Positions 26,160-34,848 of a stretch of DNA of 45,602 bases are shown in pieces (position 1 is the stretch's first letter; each line of letters opens with the position of its first letter). A program made the translations under genes and the position numbers. Under the pieces are notes generated by a model. It made no database searches. It was not told the origin of the DNA and was given only the letters and a program-made list of their open reading frames with translations. The stretch is taken from assembly GCA_000434735.1 (NCBI GenBank), contig FR881182.1:2726-48327 (forward strand), in the 5' to 3' direction. This DNA is from Bacteroides sp. CAG:530. Its GTDB lineage: Bacteria > Bacteroidota > Bacteroidia > Bacteroidales > Bacteroidaceae.

Positions 26160-27170
26160 ATGTGTGAAACTAAATATACAGCAGCCGACTATAAAGCCGG
26201 TCAGCCACGTTGGTGCCCCGGATGCGGCGACCACGCATTCTTGAACTCGTTCCATAAGGCATTAGCCGAAATCGGTATCCCGCCCCATCAGATAGCGGTA
26301 ATATCAGGTATCGGATGTTCTTCACGTCTGCCTTATTATATGAATACTTATGGCATGCACACCATTCATGGACGTGCGGCAGCCATCGCTACAGGTGCTA
26401 AAGTCACTAATCCCGATCTTACCATCTGGCAGATTTCAGGCGACGGTGACGGACTTGCTATTGGCGGTAATCACTTTATCCATGCTATCCGTCGTAATAT
26501 CGACATTAATATCATTTTGCTGAACAACCGTATCTACGGTCTTACTAAGGGACAATATTCACCTACTTCGGCTCGTGGTTTCGTGAGCAAGTCATCACCT
26601 TACGGTACTGTAGAAGACCCGTTCCGTCCGGCAGAATTGTGCTTCGGAGCACGCGGACGCTTCTTTGCACGCTGTGCAGCAGTAGACGGTGGCCCATCGG
26701 TAGAAGTATTGAAAGCAGCTGCCAAGCATAAAGGAACTTCTGTAGTAGAAGTATTGCAGAACTGTGTGATTTTCAACGACGGTACACACGCTTCTATCGC
26801 AAAGAAAGAAGACCGCGATAAGAACGCCATCTATCTGGAACATGGCAAACCAATGCTTTTCGGTCCGAACAAGGAATTTGGTTTGATGCAGGAAGGCTTC
26901 GGATTGAAGGTAGTTCGTTTGGGTGAAAACGGTATCACAGAAAAAGACATCCTTGTACACGACGCTCATTGCATGGACAACACCCTGCAGTTGAAACTCG
27001 CGTTGATGGAAGGTCCTGACTTCCCGATTGCCCTCGGTGTGATTCGCGATGTAGAAGCTCCTACTTACGATGAATCGGTAGCCGCTCAGATAGAAGAAGT
27101 TTCCGCAAAGAAGAAATACCACAACTTTGCCGAACTGCTCGACACGAACGATACTTGGACAGTAGAATAA
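26160..27170 (+). CDS. korB: 2-oxoacid:ferredoxin oxidoreductase beta subunit (probably 2-oxoglutarate)
   Basis: Thiamine diphosphate-binding subunit, 336 aa. It opens with RWCPGCGDH (C19 and C22), the family's Cys motif that with other Cys residues can hold an iron-sulfur cluster. GIGCSSRLPYYMNTYGMH follows, then the TPP/Mg motif GDGDGLAIGGNHFIHA with NNRIYGLTKGQYSPT. It has no separate ferredoxin domain, and no delta subunit gene is present nearby, so the enzyme appears to be the two-subunit type. It forms an operon with the upstream subunit and ends before a hairpin terminator at 27251. Confidence 0.92.
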   Translation: MCETKYTAADYKAGQPRWCPGCGDHAFLNSFHKALAEIGIPPHQIAVISGIGCSSRLPYYMNTYGMHTIHGRAAAIATGAKVTNPDLTIWQISGDGDGLAIGGNHFIHAIRRNIDINIILLNNRIYGLTKGQYSPTSARGFVSKSSPYGTVEDPFRPAELCFGARGRFFARCAAVDGGPSVEVLKAAAKHKGTSVVEVLQNCVIFNDGTHASIAKKEDRDKNAIYLEHGKPMLFGPNKEFGLMQEGFGLKVVRLGENGITEKDILVHDAHCMDNTLQLKLALMEGPDFPIALGVIRDVEAPTYDESVAAQIEEVSAKKKYHNFAELLDTNDTWTVE

Positions 27171-27250
27171 GTTCGAAAATAGCTGGCAGAAAGCCCAATG
27201 AGTACATGACATTTGGGGCAACGCTTTAGGTGTTATGTGTTTACATACCT

Positions 27251-27320
27251 ACGCACTGAAAGTGCAAAAGTAAAAACATCAAGGTTTGTGATTTTACTTT
27301 TGTATTTTCAGTGCGTTTTT
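27251..27320 (+). terminator. Terminator after the oxidoreductase operon
   Basis: ACGCACTGAAA (27251-27261) with CAAAAGTAAAA (27265-27275) pairs with 27292-27302 and 27306-27316, with a small three-base internal bulge on each side, then a T-run. The gap 27171-27693 holds this terminator, the repeat below and no gene that I can support. Confidence 0.8.
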
Positions 27321-27398
27321 ATTTATGTTACCATGTATTCATGGTGTAGTTCGGACTATGGAGTTTGCGGACTTTTAGCCCGCATTAGTTGATGCTCT

Positions 27399-27521
27399 AT
27401 GAAAGATTTCAACAAAGTCGTCTTACTTCGTTCGAAGTGAGCATTCACTTCGTTCGAAGTAAGCACGTTGACCGACCGAAGTAAGCGTTCACATCGTTCG
27501 AAGTGAGACGACTTTATTGGG
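27399..27521. repeat. Palindrome-rich intergenic repeat, long copy
   Basis: A 123-base element beginning TATGAAAGATTTCAACAAAG and ending GACTTTATTGGG. Its outer ends form an inverted repeat (AAAGTCGTCT and AGACGACTTT). Inside are four palindromic units of the form ACTTCG-TT-CGAAGT, two exact (27425-27438 and 27447-27460) and two degenerate. A shorter direct copy lies at 44729-44808. It has no coding potential that I can support. It is best described as a structured intergenic repeat, possibly of REP/BIME or MITE type. Confidence 0.85.
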
Positions 27522-27693
27522 ATAATTTATCGGCAATCTGTTTGTTGATATCGAGATTTTTTGCGAATATTGCATTTAAGTTATGCATACAATTGTTTTA
27601 TATGGAGGGCTTATATCGTTGATCCGTAAAGAATATGCACGGCTTTTTAATCTTAATATTTAAAAAAACAGCCAAGAGGCCAGCATAAGCATA

Positions 27694-28257
27694 ATGGAAA
27701 AAATCTCAGATATAGAATTATTCAATGAACTATTCACCAAGTACAAAAGTCGTTTCATTAGGTTCACCCAAACCTTTACCCGTGATGCCACGATAGCCGA
27801 AGACTTTGTAATAGATGCCCTTGTTTATTACTGGGAGCATAGAACAGAGCTTAGTGAAGAATCTAATGTACCAGCGTATGTGTTAACCATAATAAAACAC
27901 AAATGTTTGAATTACCTTCAGCGTGAAACTATAATAAAAGATGCGTCCGAGCGGTTGTATCAACATGCCCAATGGGAGTTGAGTACCCGTATTGCCACTT
28001 TGGAGGCTTGTGAGCCTTATGAAATTTTTGCCGCTGAAGCACAAAAAATAGTCAATGAAACATTGGAACGTCTGCCAGATAAGACCAGAGAAATATTTAT
28101 AATGAGCCGTATACACAATCTTTCGCATAAAGAAATAGCCGAAAGGTTGAATATCAGCTATAAATCAGTAGAATTTCATATCACTAAGGCGTTAAAGGAA
28201 TTGCGTGTACAACTTAAAGATTACCTGCCATTCTTCATTTATTTAATTTTAAAGTAA
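27694..28257 (+). CDS. ECF-type RNA polymerase sigma factor (PUL regulator)
   Basis: A 187-residue ECF sigma factor of the Bacteroidota PUL group. Region 2 covers residues about 12-80 (FTQTFTRDATIAEDFVIDALVYYWEH) and region 4 about 125-180 (LPDKTREIFIMSRIHNLSHKEIAERLNISYKSVEFHITKALKEL), the helix-turn-helix that contacts the -35 region. It would direct transcription of the downstream SusC operon when released by the anti-sigma factor, whose gene starts 111 bases later. The ATG at 27694 gives the standard length. Its recognised promoter is not visible to me. Confidence 0.95.
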   Translation: MEKISDIELFNELFTKYKSRFIRFTQTFTRDATIAEDFVIDALVYYWEHRTELSEESNVPAYVLTIIKHKCLNYLQRETIIKDASERLYQHAQWELSTRIATLEACEPYEIFAAEAQKIVNETLERLPDKTREIFIMSRIHNLSHKEIAERLNISYKSVEFHITKALKELRVQLKDYLPFFIYLILK

Positions 28258-28368
28258 AAAAAGCGTTTTTTTCATTAGGGATACGTCGGTCTAATTTGCT
28301 TATATCTATGTAATGGGTCAGAAAAGGTATATTGCTTTGGCTTCTTTTATATAATAATATAGCAAATT

Positions 28369-29301
28369 ATGGATAAAGAATTATTAAAACGTTTTTTCGA
28401 GGGGCGAGCCACTACTGACGAAGAGATGAGAGTTCGTGAGTGGATGGATGCGTCAGAAGAGAATCGTCGTGCTTATTTCCGTGAAAGAAAGATGTATGAT
28501 ATGACGTTGCTTCTTACCGATGAGTCGGAAATAAAATCTGCTCCACAGCCTACAAAGAAGAACGTACGTTTCTTTATAAAATTTATAGAAATAGCGGCTG
28601 TAGCCGTTATCACTTTGGTAGTAACTCTATTCTATAAGAACCGAGAAGAACAGAATTATTGGCTTACCGCCCAAAAAATCAGTGCTCCGGCAGGACAACG
28701 AGTACAGCTTGAACTTTCTGATGGTACCCAAGTATGGCTTAACGCTCGTACTAAAATAGAATATCCTGCCGCATTTGTAGGTAAAGACCGGCGAGTAAAA
28801 CTTGATGGCGAAGCTTATTTTCAAGTAGCTAAAAACGCCAGTAAACCTTTTATCGTGCAAACCTCAAAAGGAGATGTGGAAGTTTTAGGTACCAAATTTA
28901 ATGTGGAATCTTATTCTGATGACAACACTTTTACTACAGCTTTGATGGAAGGAGCCGTAAAAGTAACCGCAGGAGGTTATCAGTGTAACCTTAAGCCTAA
29001 TCAGATGGCTTATCTTAAAGACGGGAAGATAAGAGTGGCTCCTATTGAAGATTATAATCCATATCGTTGGCGAGAGGGTATTATCAGTTTTAAGAACGAA
29101 ACCTTTCCTGATATCATTCATAAATTTGAGAAATACTACGGTGTAGAATTCCGTATAGAAAATAAAGCTGTGATGAGTTACCGTTGTTCCGGTAAGTTCC
29201 GTCATTCCGATGGCGTGCAATATGCCTTGCGGGTATTACAAAAAGACGTGGATTTCAAGTTTACACGTGATGAAGAAAACCATATTATTTACATAAAATA
29301 A
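28369..29301 (+). CDS. FecR-family anti-sigma factor
   Basis: Inner-membrane anti-sigma factor of 310 aa that holds the ECF sigma factor until the outer-membrane transporter signals. Residues 1-60 form the cytosolic sigma-binding part (LLKRFFEGRATTDEEMRVREWMD). A single membrane segment spans about 68-89. The periplasmic FecR domain covers about 105-215 (SAPAGQRVQLELSDGTQVWLNA, FIVQTSKGDVEVLGTKFNV), and the C-terminal DUF4974 domain about 235-310 (ISFKNETFPDIIHKFEKYYGV). Its partner is expected to be the STN domain of the SusC that follows. Confidence 0.95.
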   Translation: MDKELLKRFFEGRATTDEEMRVREWMDASEENRRAYFRERKMYDMTLLLTDESEIKSAPQPTKKNVRFFIKFIEIAAVAVITLVVTLFYKNREEQNYWLTAQKISAPAGQRVQLELSDGTQVWLNARTKIEYPAAFVGKDRRVKLDGEAYFQVAKNASKPFIVQTSKGDVEVLGTKFNVESYSDDNTFTTALMEGAVKVTAGGYQCNLKPNQMAYLKDGKIRVAPIEDYNPYRWREGIISFKNETFPDIIHKFEKYYGVEFRIENKAVMSYRCSGKFRHSDGVQYALRVLQKDVDFKFTRDEENHIIYIK

Positions 29302-29350
29302 ATTAGCCTATGAAACAATACGAAGAACACACACACCTTTAAAACTGAAA

Positions 29351-29384
29351 AAGTGCCGACAAGTTTGGCCGCATGTCGACACTT
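29351..29384 (+). repeat. Hairpin in the leader before the STN-type susC
   Basis: AAGTGCCGACA (29351-29361) pairs with TGTCGACACTT (29374-29384) apart from one mismatch, with a 12-base loop. No immediate T-run follows. It is a candidate attenuator or processing site between anti-sigma and susC. A ten-codon ORF (MKQYEEHTHL, start 29310) precedes it, too short to support alone. Confidence 0.4.
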
Positions 29385-29437
29385 GCTATTAACACAATTT
29401 TTAACAACTGTATTAATTACTAAAGCGTTACAAAGAT

Positions 29438-32400
29438 ATGAATAATATTCCTTTGTGGGGTAATCTATACCCTCAAAAATTACAGACGAATCGCATTTAT
29501 AGGATTATGAAAATTACTCTGGCTCTGACTTTTGTCTCAATTTTCAGTATGTTTGCGAATAATGTACAATCGCAAAACGCACGCATTACAATAGCTAAAA
29601 GCAATACTACTTTAGAGTCAATTCTTAATGAAATTGAAAATCAAACAGACTATCTGTTCATCATTAACTCTAATGTAAACACTCAGCAAAAAACTTCGGT
29701 AGAAGCTTATGATACTCCGGTGTCTAATGTATTGGATAAGCTTTTTCACGGTACAAATGTACATTATACTATGGAGGGCAGTCATATTGTGCTGTCGAAC
29801 AAGGTTAGACCGAGTGTTGTTCAGAAAGAAGCACGTAAAGTGTCGGGACGTGTTTTAGATGAAAACGGTGAACCCTTAATAGGAGTAAGTGTTGTGCTTA
29901 AAGGCACTTCAAACGGTACTGTTACCAATATGGATGGTGATTACACATTAAGTGGAGATATTACCAATAAATCTGTGTTGGAAGTTACCTATATAGGTAT
30001 GAAAAAACAAGAGATAACCGTGGGAAGCCGTACGCGCATCAACATTACTATGGCATCAGACAATGAAATGTTGGATGAAGTTGTGGTAGTAGGATATGGT
30101 ACACAGCGTAAGGGAAACCTTACAGGAGCTGTATCAGCTGTCAAATCGGAGAAACTAACGGTTGCCCCTGTTGGTAATGTCACTAATGCTTTGGCAGGAC
30201 AACTTCCTGGCTTGATTGTAAAACAGACTTCAGGTATCCCAGGCTCGGATGGCTCTACCTTACGTATCCGAGGATTTGATGCTCCTTTGGTAATTGTAGA
30301 TGGCATAGAGGGTGATTTTAGTAATATTGATGCCAGCCAGATTGAATCAATATCTATTTTGAAAGACGGATCGGCTTCTATCTATGGAGCACGTGCCGGT
30401 AATGGAGTTATTTTGGTAACAACAAAACGAGGTGTCGACTCTAAGCCTATCATTTCATTAAATGCCTCTTATACTTTACAGGGACAAACTAATGTTATTA
30501 AACCGGGTAGTTCCGGACAAAGAGCTGAATGGTTGCGAGAAGAGCATATCAACAAAGGTTTGCCTATGTCGCAAGTACCTTATACTGAAGAACAAATACA
30601 GAAGTATTACGATGGTACAGATCCTAATTACCTGAATTCTGATTGGTATGATGCGGTAATCAGAAACTGGGCTCCTCAGCAAAATCATAATCTTTCTATC
30701 CGTGGTGGTAGTGACAAGATTAAATATTATGGATACCTTGGTTACAACGATCAGGAAACTATCGTAAAAACCGGTGGAGGTAGCTATAAGCGATATAATG
30801 TACAGTCTAATATCGACGCTAAAGTTACTGATAGAATCTCGTTTACCTTAGATATGTTGCTGACCAAGGAAAAACAGTTTTTCCCTACTATAGGAAGTGG
30901 TTTCGGTCATTCAAACTTCTGGAGTATTATTTATGAATCAGATCCTCGCTATCCTATATATCTGCCAGATAGAAACAAACTTTCTTACGGAGGTCTTTCG
31001 TATGGTAATGCGCTTTTTGCATCGAATACTGATTTGGGTGGTTATAGCGACAGAGATAAGAATAGAATAAGAGCTACTGGTGGATTGACTTATGAATTTA
31101 AGTACGTAAAGGGCTTGAAGGCTAAAATGTCTATCAGCTATGATACTTATAATAACAACTATAAGTATTTTAATAAGCAAGAAAAGTTTTATTCATACAA
31201 TAAAGATTCTGATACTTACACTTACGAGCGCTCTTCTCAAGACCCGACAGGTGTAACCGAGGTGTTTGGAAGAGGCTATAGTCTTACACAGCAATATTCA
31301 TTGCAATATGAAAGAGTGTTTAATGAAAAGCATCGTGTGTCTGCATTGGCTTTGTTTGAATCAATAGATTATAACGACAAGAGTATTGAAACTGGAAGAA
31401 CAGGCTTTATGTCGACCGTATTGGATCAATTGTTCGCTGGAAACGGAGCTACTTCTTTCAACAGTGGATGGGAGAGCGAAATGGGACGTGCCAGTTGGTT
31501 GGGACGTATCAATTACAGTTATATGGATAAATACTTGGTTGAGACCATATTACGTGCTGATGCTTCGGCCAAATTCCCTAAGAATAGCCGTTGGGGATAT
31601 TTCCCAAGTGTTTCTTTAGGATGGGTTATATCTCAAGAAAATTTCATGAAGTCATTTAAGGGCATAGACAATATTAAGTTGCGTGCCAGCTATGGTGAAT
31701 CTGGAAACGACAATGTAGGTAGTTTCAAATATTTGGCAGGTTATGCATTTGACGGTTCTTATAAGGTTGGAGATGAAATTAAGCAGGGCCTTTATGCTGT
31801 AGGTTTAGCTAACCCTATATTGACCTGGGAAACAATGAAGATTTATAATGGTGGTGTAGACTTTTCTTTCTTCAACAGAAAACTATATGGAACGGTGGAT
31901 GCTTTCTATCGTGTAAGAGATGGTATACCTGGAAGCCGTGCCGTATCATTGCCTTCATCATTTGGTGCTGAATTGCCATTAGAGAATCTGAATAGCGTAG
32001 ATACTCGTGGATGGGAACTGAATTTGGGTACCAGTGGACATATCGGCAAGTTTATATATGATATCAGTGGTAATCTGTCATGGGCTCGTTCTAAGTGGAA
32101 AGAATATGATGAACCGGTTTATACAGACCCAGACCAGGAAAGAATATATAAGCGTGAAGGTCGTTGGACTGATGTCCGCTATGGATATGTATCAGACGGA
32201 TTGTTTACCAGCCAAGCTGAAATCGAAGCTTTGGATTATACTTATAAAGATTTGAACGGTAACTCATCACTGCGTCCTGGTGACATTAAATATGTAGATC
32301 TGAATGGAGATAAAGTTTTAGATTGGAGAGACCAAAAGGAAATAGGTAAAGGAACGCTTCCTACTTGGACATATGGATTTAATATGAATTTTAAATACCA

Positions 32401-32818
32401 TGATTTTGATTTGTCGGCTTTATTCCAAGGTGCATTTGGTTATACTACCTACATTGATTTGACCAAAGCTCCATCGACGCTGAAGTTTGATAACCGTTGG
32501 ACGGAAAAAGAAAATGATCCTCATTCATTGGTAGCTCGTCCTGGAGGCGCAAGCACTAATGGATACTATTCAGACTTTAACAATCACAATACTGCATATT
32601 TACGTCTGAAAAACCTGTCAATAGGTTATAATTTACCTAAAGCATTGATAAGTAAAGCCGGTATTCAGCAGCTAAGAATTTATATGGCAGGAACCAATCT
32701 GTTTACACTAAGTACTTTGCATAAATATGGTGTTGACCCAGAAGTTCCGGAGGGAAGCCCTGCTTATTATTATCCTCAGCAGCGTACAATTAGTATAGGT
32801 TTAAACCTTTCATTTTAA
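29438..32818 (+). CDS. SusC-like TonB-dependent transporter with STN signalling domain
   Basis: Outer-membrane glycan importer and signal transducer of the second PUL, 1126 aa. The start at 29438 gives a basic N-terminal extension before the signal peptide (MKITLALTF ... NVQSQ from M24), a pattern common in STN-type SusC proteins; M24 at 29507 is the alternative start. The STN domain (about 46-120, TTLESILNEIENQTDYLFIIN) contacts the anti-sigma factor. A carboxypeptidase-regulatory-like domain follows at about 133-210, the TonB-box region LDEVVVVGYG, the plug (TLRIRGFDAPLVIVDG) and the barrel, ending ISIGLNLSF. Sigma, anti-sigma, STN-SusC and SusD in this order form a complete trans-envelope signalling module. 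Confidence 0.96.
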   Translation: MNNIPLWGNLYPQKLQTNRIYRIMKITLALTFVSIFSMFANNVQSQNARITIAKSNTTLESILNEIENQTDYLFIINSNVNTQQKTSVEAYDTPVSNVLDKLFHGTNVHYTMEGSHIVLSNKVRPSVVQKEARKVSGRVLDENGEPLIGVSVVLKGTSNGTVTNMDGDYTLSGDITNKSVLEVTYIGMKKQEITVGSRTRINITMASDNEMLDEVVVVGYGTQRKGNLTGAVSAVKSEKLTVAPVGNVTNALAGQLPGLIVKQTSGIPGSDGSTLRIRGFDAPLVIVDGIEGDFSNIDASQIESISILKDGSASIYGARAGNGVILVTTKRGVDSKPIISLNASYTLQGQTNVIKPGSSGQRAEWLREEHINKGLPMSQVPYTEEQIQKYYDGTDPNYLNSDWYDAVIRNWAPQQNHNLSIRGGSDKIKYYGYLGYNDQETIVKTGGGSYKRYNVQSNIDAKVTDRISFTLDMLLTKEKQFFPTIGSGFGHSNFWSIIYESDPRYPIYLPDRNKLSYGGLSYGNALFASNTDLGGYSDRDKNRIRATGGLTYEFKYVKGLKAKMSISYDTYNNNYKYFNKQEKFYSYNKDSDTYTYERSSQDPTGVTEVFGRGYSLTQQYSLQYERVFNEKHRVSALALFESIDYNDKSIETGRTGFMSTVLDQLFAGNGATSFNSGWESEMGRASWLGRINYSYMDKYLVETILRADASAKFPKNSRWGYFPSVSLGWVISQENFMKSFKGIDNIKLRASYGESGNDNVGSFKYLAGYAFDGSYKVGDEIKQGLYAVGLANPILTWETMKIYNGGVDFSFFNRKLYGTVDAFYRVRDGIPGSRAVSLPSSFGAELPLENLNSVDTRGWELNLGTSGHIGKFIYDISGNLSWARSKWKEYDEPVYTDPDQERIYKREGRWTDVRYGYVSDGLFTSQAEIEALDYTYKDLNGNSSLRPGDIKYVDLNGDKVLDWRDQKEIGKGTLPTWTYGFNMNFKYHDFDLSALFQGAFGYTTYIDLTKAPSTLKFDNRWTEKENDPHSLVARPGGASTNGYYSDFNNHNTAYLRLKNLSIGYNLPKALISKAGIQQLRIYMAGTNLFTLSTLHKYGVDPEVPEGSPAYYYPQQRTISIGLNLSF

Positions 32819-32838
32819 CTATAAAATAGAAATAGACG

Positions 32839-34734
32839 ATGAAAAAAGTAATATATTCAGTTGCATTAGGAGCGTTAACTCTTACCAACACCTCTTGTTA
32901 TGATGTACTTGACAAGGAGCCTCTTGATCAATATACCGATGCAGTTGTATGGAATGACCCTACACTAATCGATGCTTTTTTGGTTACTCAATACATGTAT
33001 ACTCCGGTAATGGTAAATGATGCTACTACCATGTTTACCAGTTGGAGCGGTTCGCCGATGAACAGAGATGATCGTAGAGGCAACACCAATTATTTTTTCG
33101 GAAATAGTGAACAGGTCTTCGGTGTGGGACTTACTATGGATGTTTCTGACGAGGCCAAATACAATACTGGTTCATGGGCTGATATTTCTTGGTATAAATT
33201 GTATGGCATTCCTGAAGATGGCGGTATGCTTGAATGGTGGGATAATGCTTATTATACTATTCGTAATTTGAATGAATTGATAGCTCGTGTGCCTAATTCT
33301 CCTATTGATGCTGAAACTGCCAAGGTGCGTATTGCCGAGGCCCGTTTTCTTAGAGCATACTGTTATTTTGCCATGGTAAAACGTTATGGAGGCGTTCCTT
33401 TGTTGACAGAAGCTCCTCAGTTGGATTCTTCGGAAGAACTTCTATATCCCAAACGTAATTCGGAGAAAGAATTATATGATTTCATTTTAGATGAAACCAT
33501 GAGTATTTCTGAAGATTTAGCTAATGTAACAGAGGTAGGTCGTGCCAACAAGTGGGCTGCTTTATCTCTATATTGTAGAGCGGCTCTATATGCTGGAAGC
33601 ATTGCCCAATATGGTAAAGTTCAATTAGATGGACTTTTAGGTATTCCCTCAAGTGAGGCTAATTCATATTATCAAAAAGCATACGACGCAGCTTCTACCA
33701 TTATAAAAAAGAGCCCATATAAGCTTTACGACGAAGATGCTGATAAAGTGCAGAACTTTAAGAACATCTTCTTGAAAAAAAGAAATTGCGAAGCTATTAT
33801 GGTTAAACAGCATGACGGCCCTGGTTTCCAGAATGGTGGATTCAGTACATGGTCTTGGGATCAATGCGAATGTCCGCGCCCGCAGGTATGGGGATTAGGA
33901 AATCACCATGGACCTTATTTGGAAATGGTGGAAGAGTTTGAACACGTTGACGGTACATCCGGAAAATTTGACCGTGAAGCTCTGCAAAGTAAATTATGGG
34001 ATATGGAAGAATTGTGGAAGGATAGAGATCCTCGTTTTTATGCTTCAATCTGGACAAATGGAACTCCTTGGCGTGATGCTGTAGCCGGAGCTTTCCAAGG
34101 CGATACCGTTGATATGCATTTAGGCTTGATTAAGCCCGATGGTGAATTTATAAAATCGCAAGCGGATCAATATAACGGAATGAACTCTATTGGTGACCAA
34201 CTGTGGAACCATTTTGGACAAGGTGTGATAAATTCCGGATTTGGTATTATGAAATATTTGGACCCGAGTGCAGACAACATGAGTTGGCTATGTGAGTCGA
34301 GAACGGATTATCAGATATTCCGATTTGCAGAGATTCTACTTAATTATGCAGAAGCAGCTTTTGAACTTGGCAAGCCAGATGATGCTTTAGATGCTGTTAA
34401 TCAGATCAGAAGAAGAGCTGGGGTAAAAGAACTGCCAAGCATTGACAGAGACAAGATTAGACATGAACGCAAGGTTGAATTGGCTTTTGAAAATCATCGT
34501 TATTGGGATTTGCGTAGATGGAGAGAAGCCGAAACAGCTTTGACACGTTCGTTTAGTGGATTGCAATATATTTATGATTACAAGTCGGGTAAATTTAAGG
34601 TAGTTGTTATAGAAGATGTAGATGGAACTACGGCATCGCCAACCTTCTACAGTCAAAATTACTACTTCCCTATAACTAAAGCCCGTAGAGCGGCTAACCC
34701 TAATTTGATAGAAAATCCGGGATATACTAAGTAA
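32839..34734 (+). CDS. SusD-like glycan-binding lipoprotein (second PUL)
   Basis: Surface glycan-binding partner of the preceding SusC, 631 aa, starting 20 bases after it. The signal peptide ends T-N-T-S-C with the lipidated Cys at 20. SusD features include the opening YDVLDKEPLDQYTDAVVW, the helix ARFLRAYCYFAMVKRYGGVPL, ADQ-like polar loops, and the C-terminal RHERKVELAFENHRYWDLRRWR and PITKARRAANPNLIENPGY motifs. It is larger than the fructan SusD, mostly through an insertion rich in Trp and Asp in the first half, which may shape the glycan-binding surface. Confidence 0.95.
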   Translation: MKKVIYSVALGALTLTNTSCYDVLDKEPLDQYTDAVVWNDPTLIDAFLVTQYMYTPVMVNDATTMFTSWSGSPMNRDDRRGNTNYFFGNSEQVFGVGLTMDVSDEAKYNTGSWADISWYKLYGIPEDGGMLEWWDNAYYTIRNLNELIARVPNSPIDAETAKVRIAEARFLRAYCYFAMVKRYGGVPLLTEAPQLDSSEELLYPKRNSEKELYDFILDETMSISEDLANVTEVGRANKWAALSLYCRAALYAGSIAQYGKVQLDGLLGIPSSEANSYYQKAYDAASTIIKKSPYKLYDEDADKVQNFKNIFLKKRNCEAIMVKQHDGPGFQNGGFSTWSWDQCECPRPQVWGLGNHHGPYLEMVEEFEHVDGTSGKFDREALQSKLWDMEELWKDRDPRFYASIWTNGTPWRDAVAGAFQGDTVDMHLGLIKPDGEFIKSQADQYNGMNSIGDQLWNHFGQGVINSGFGIMKYLDPSADNMSWLCESRTDYQIFRFAEILLNYAEAAFELGKPDDALDAVNQIRRRAGVKELPSIDRDKIRHERKVELAFENHRYWDLRRWREAETALTRSFSGLQYIYDYKSGKFKVVVIEDVDGTTASPTFYSQNYYFPITKARRAANPNLIENPGYTK

Positions 34735-34751
34735 TAGTGAAAAGTTCTGAA

Positions 34752-34787
34752 AGAGGGGCAAGCATGAAAAGACTTGCCTCTCTTTTT
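34752..34787 (+). terminator. Terminator or attenuator between susD and the enzyme genes
   Basis: AGAGGGGCAAG (34752-34762) and CTTGCCTCTCT (34773-34783) form an 11-bp stem with one G-U pair, followed by a short T-run. It separates susC-susD from the glycosidase genes and probably lets them be expressed at different levels. Confidence 0.7.
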
Positions 34788-34848
34788 CTGAAAATCTTTA
34801 TTGTGCATAATTAAGTTCCCTTTGACTACATTTTCAACTACACTAATA

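Noticed and set aside
25590..26255. A 221-codon minus-strand ORF across korA and korB.
   Set aside because: It is antisense to two well-supported genes, crosses their junction, and its translation has no recognisable domain.
27399..27521. CRISPR array.
   Set aside because: The repeated units are palindromes with irregular short spacing and no regular spacers, and no cas genes are present.
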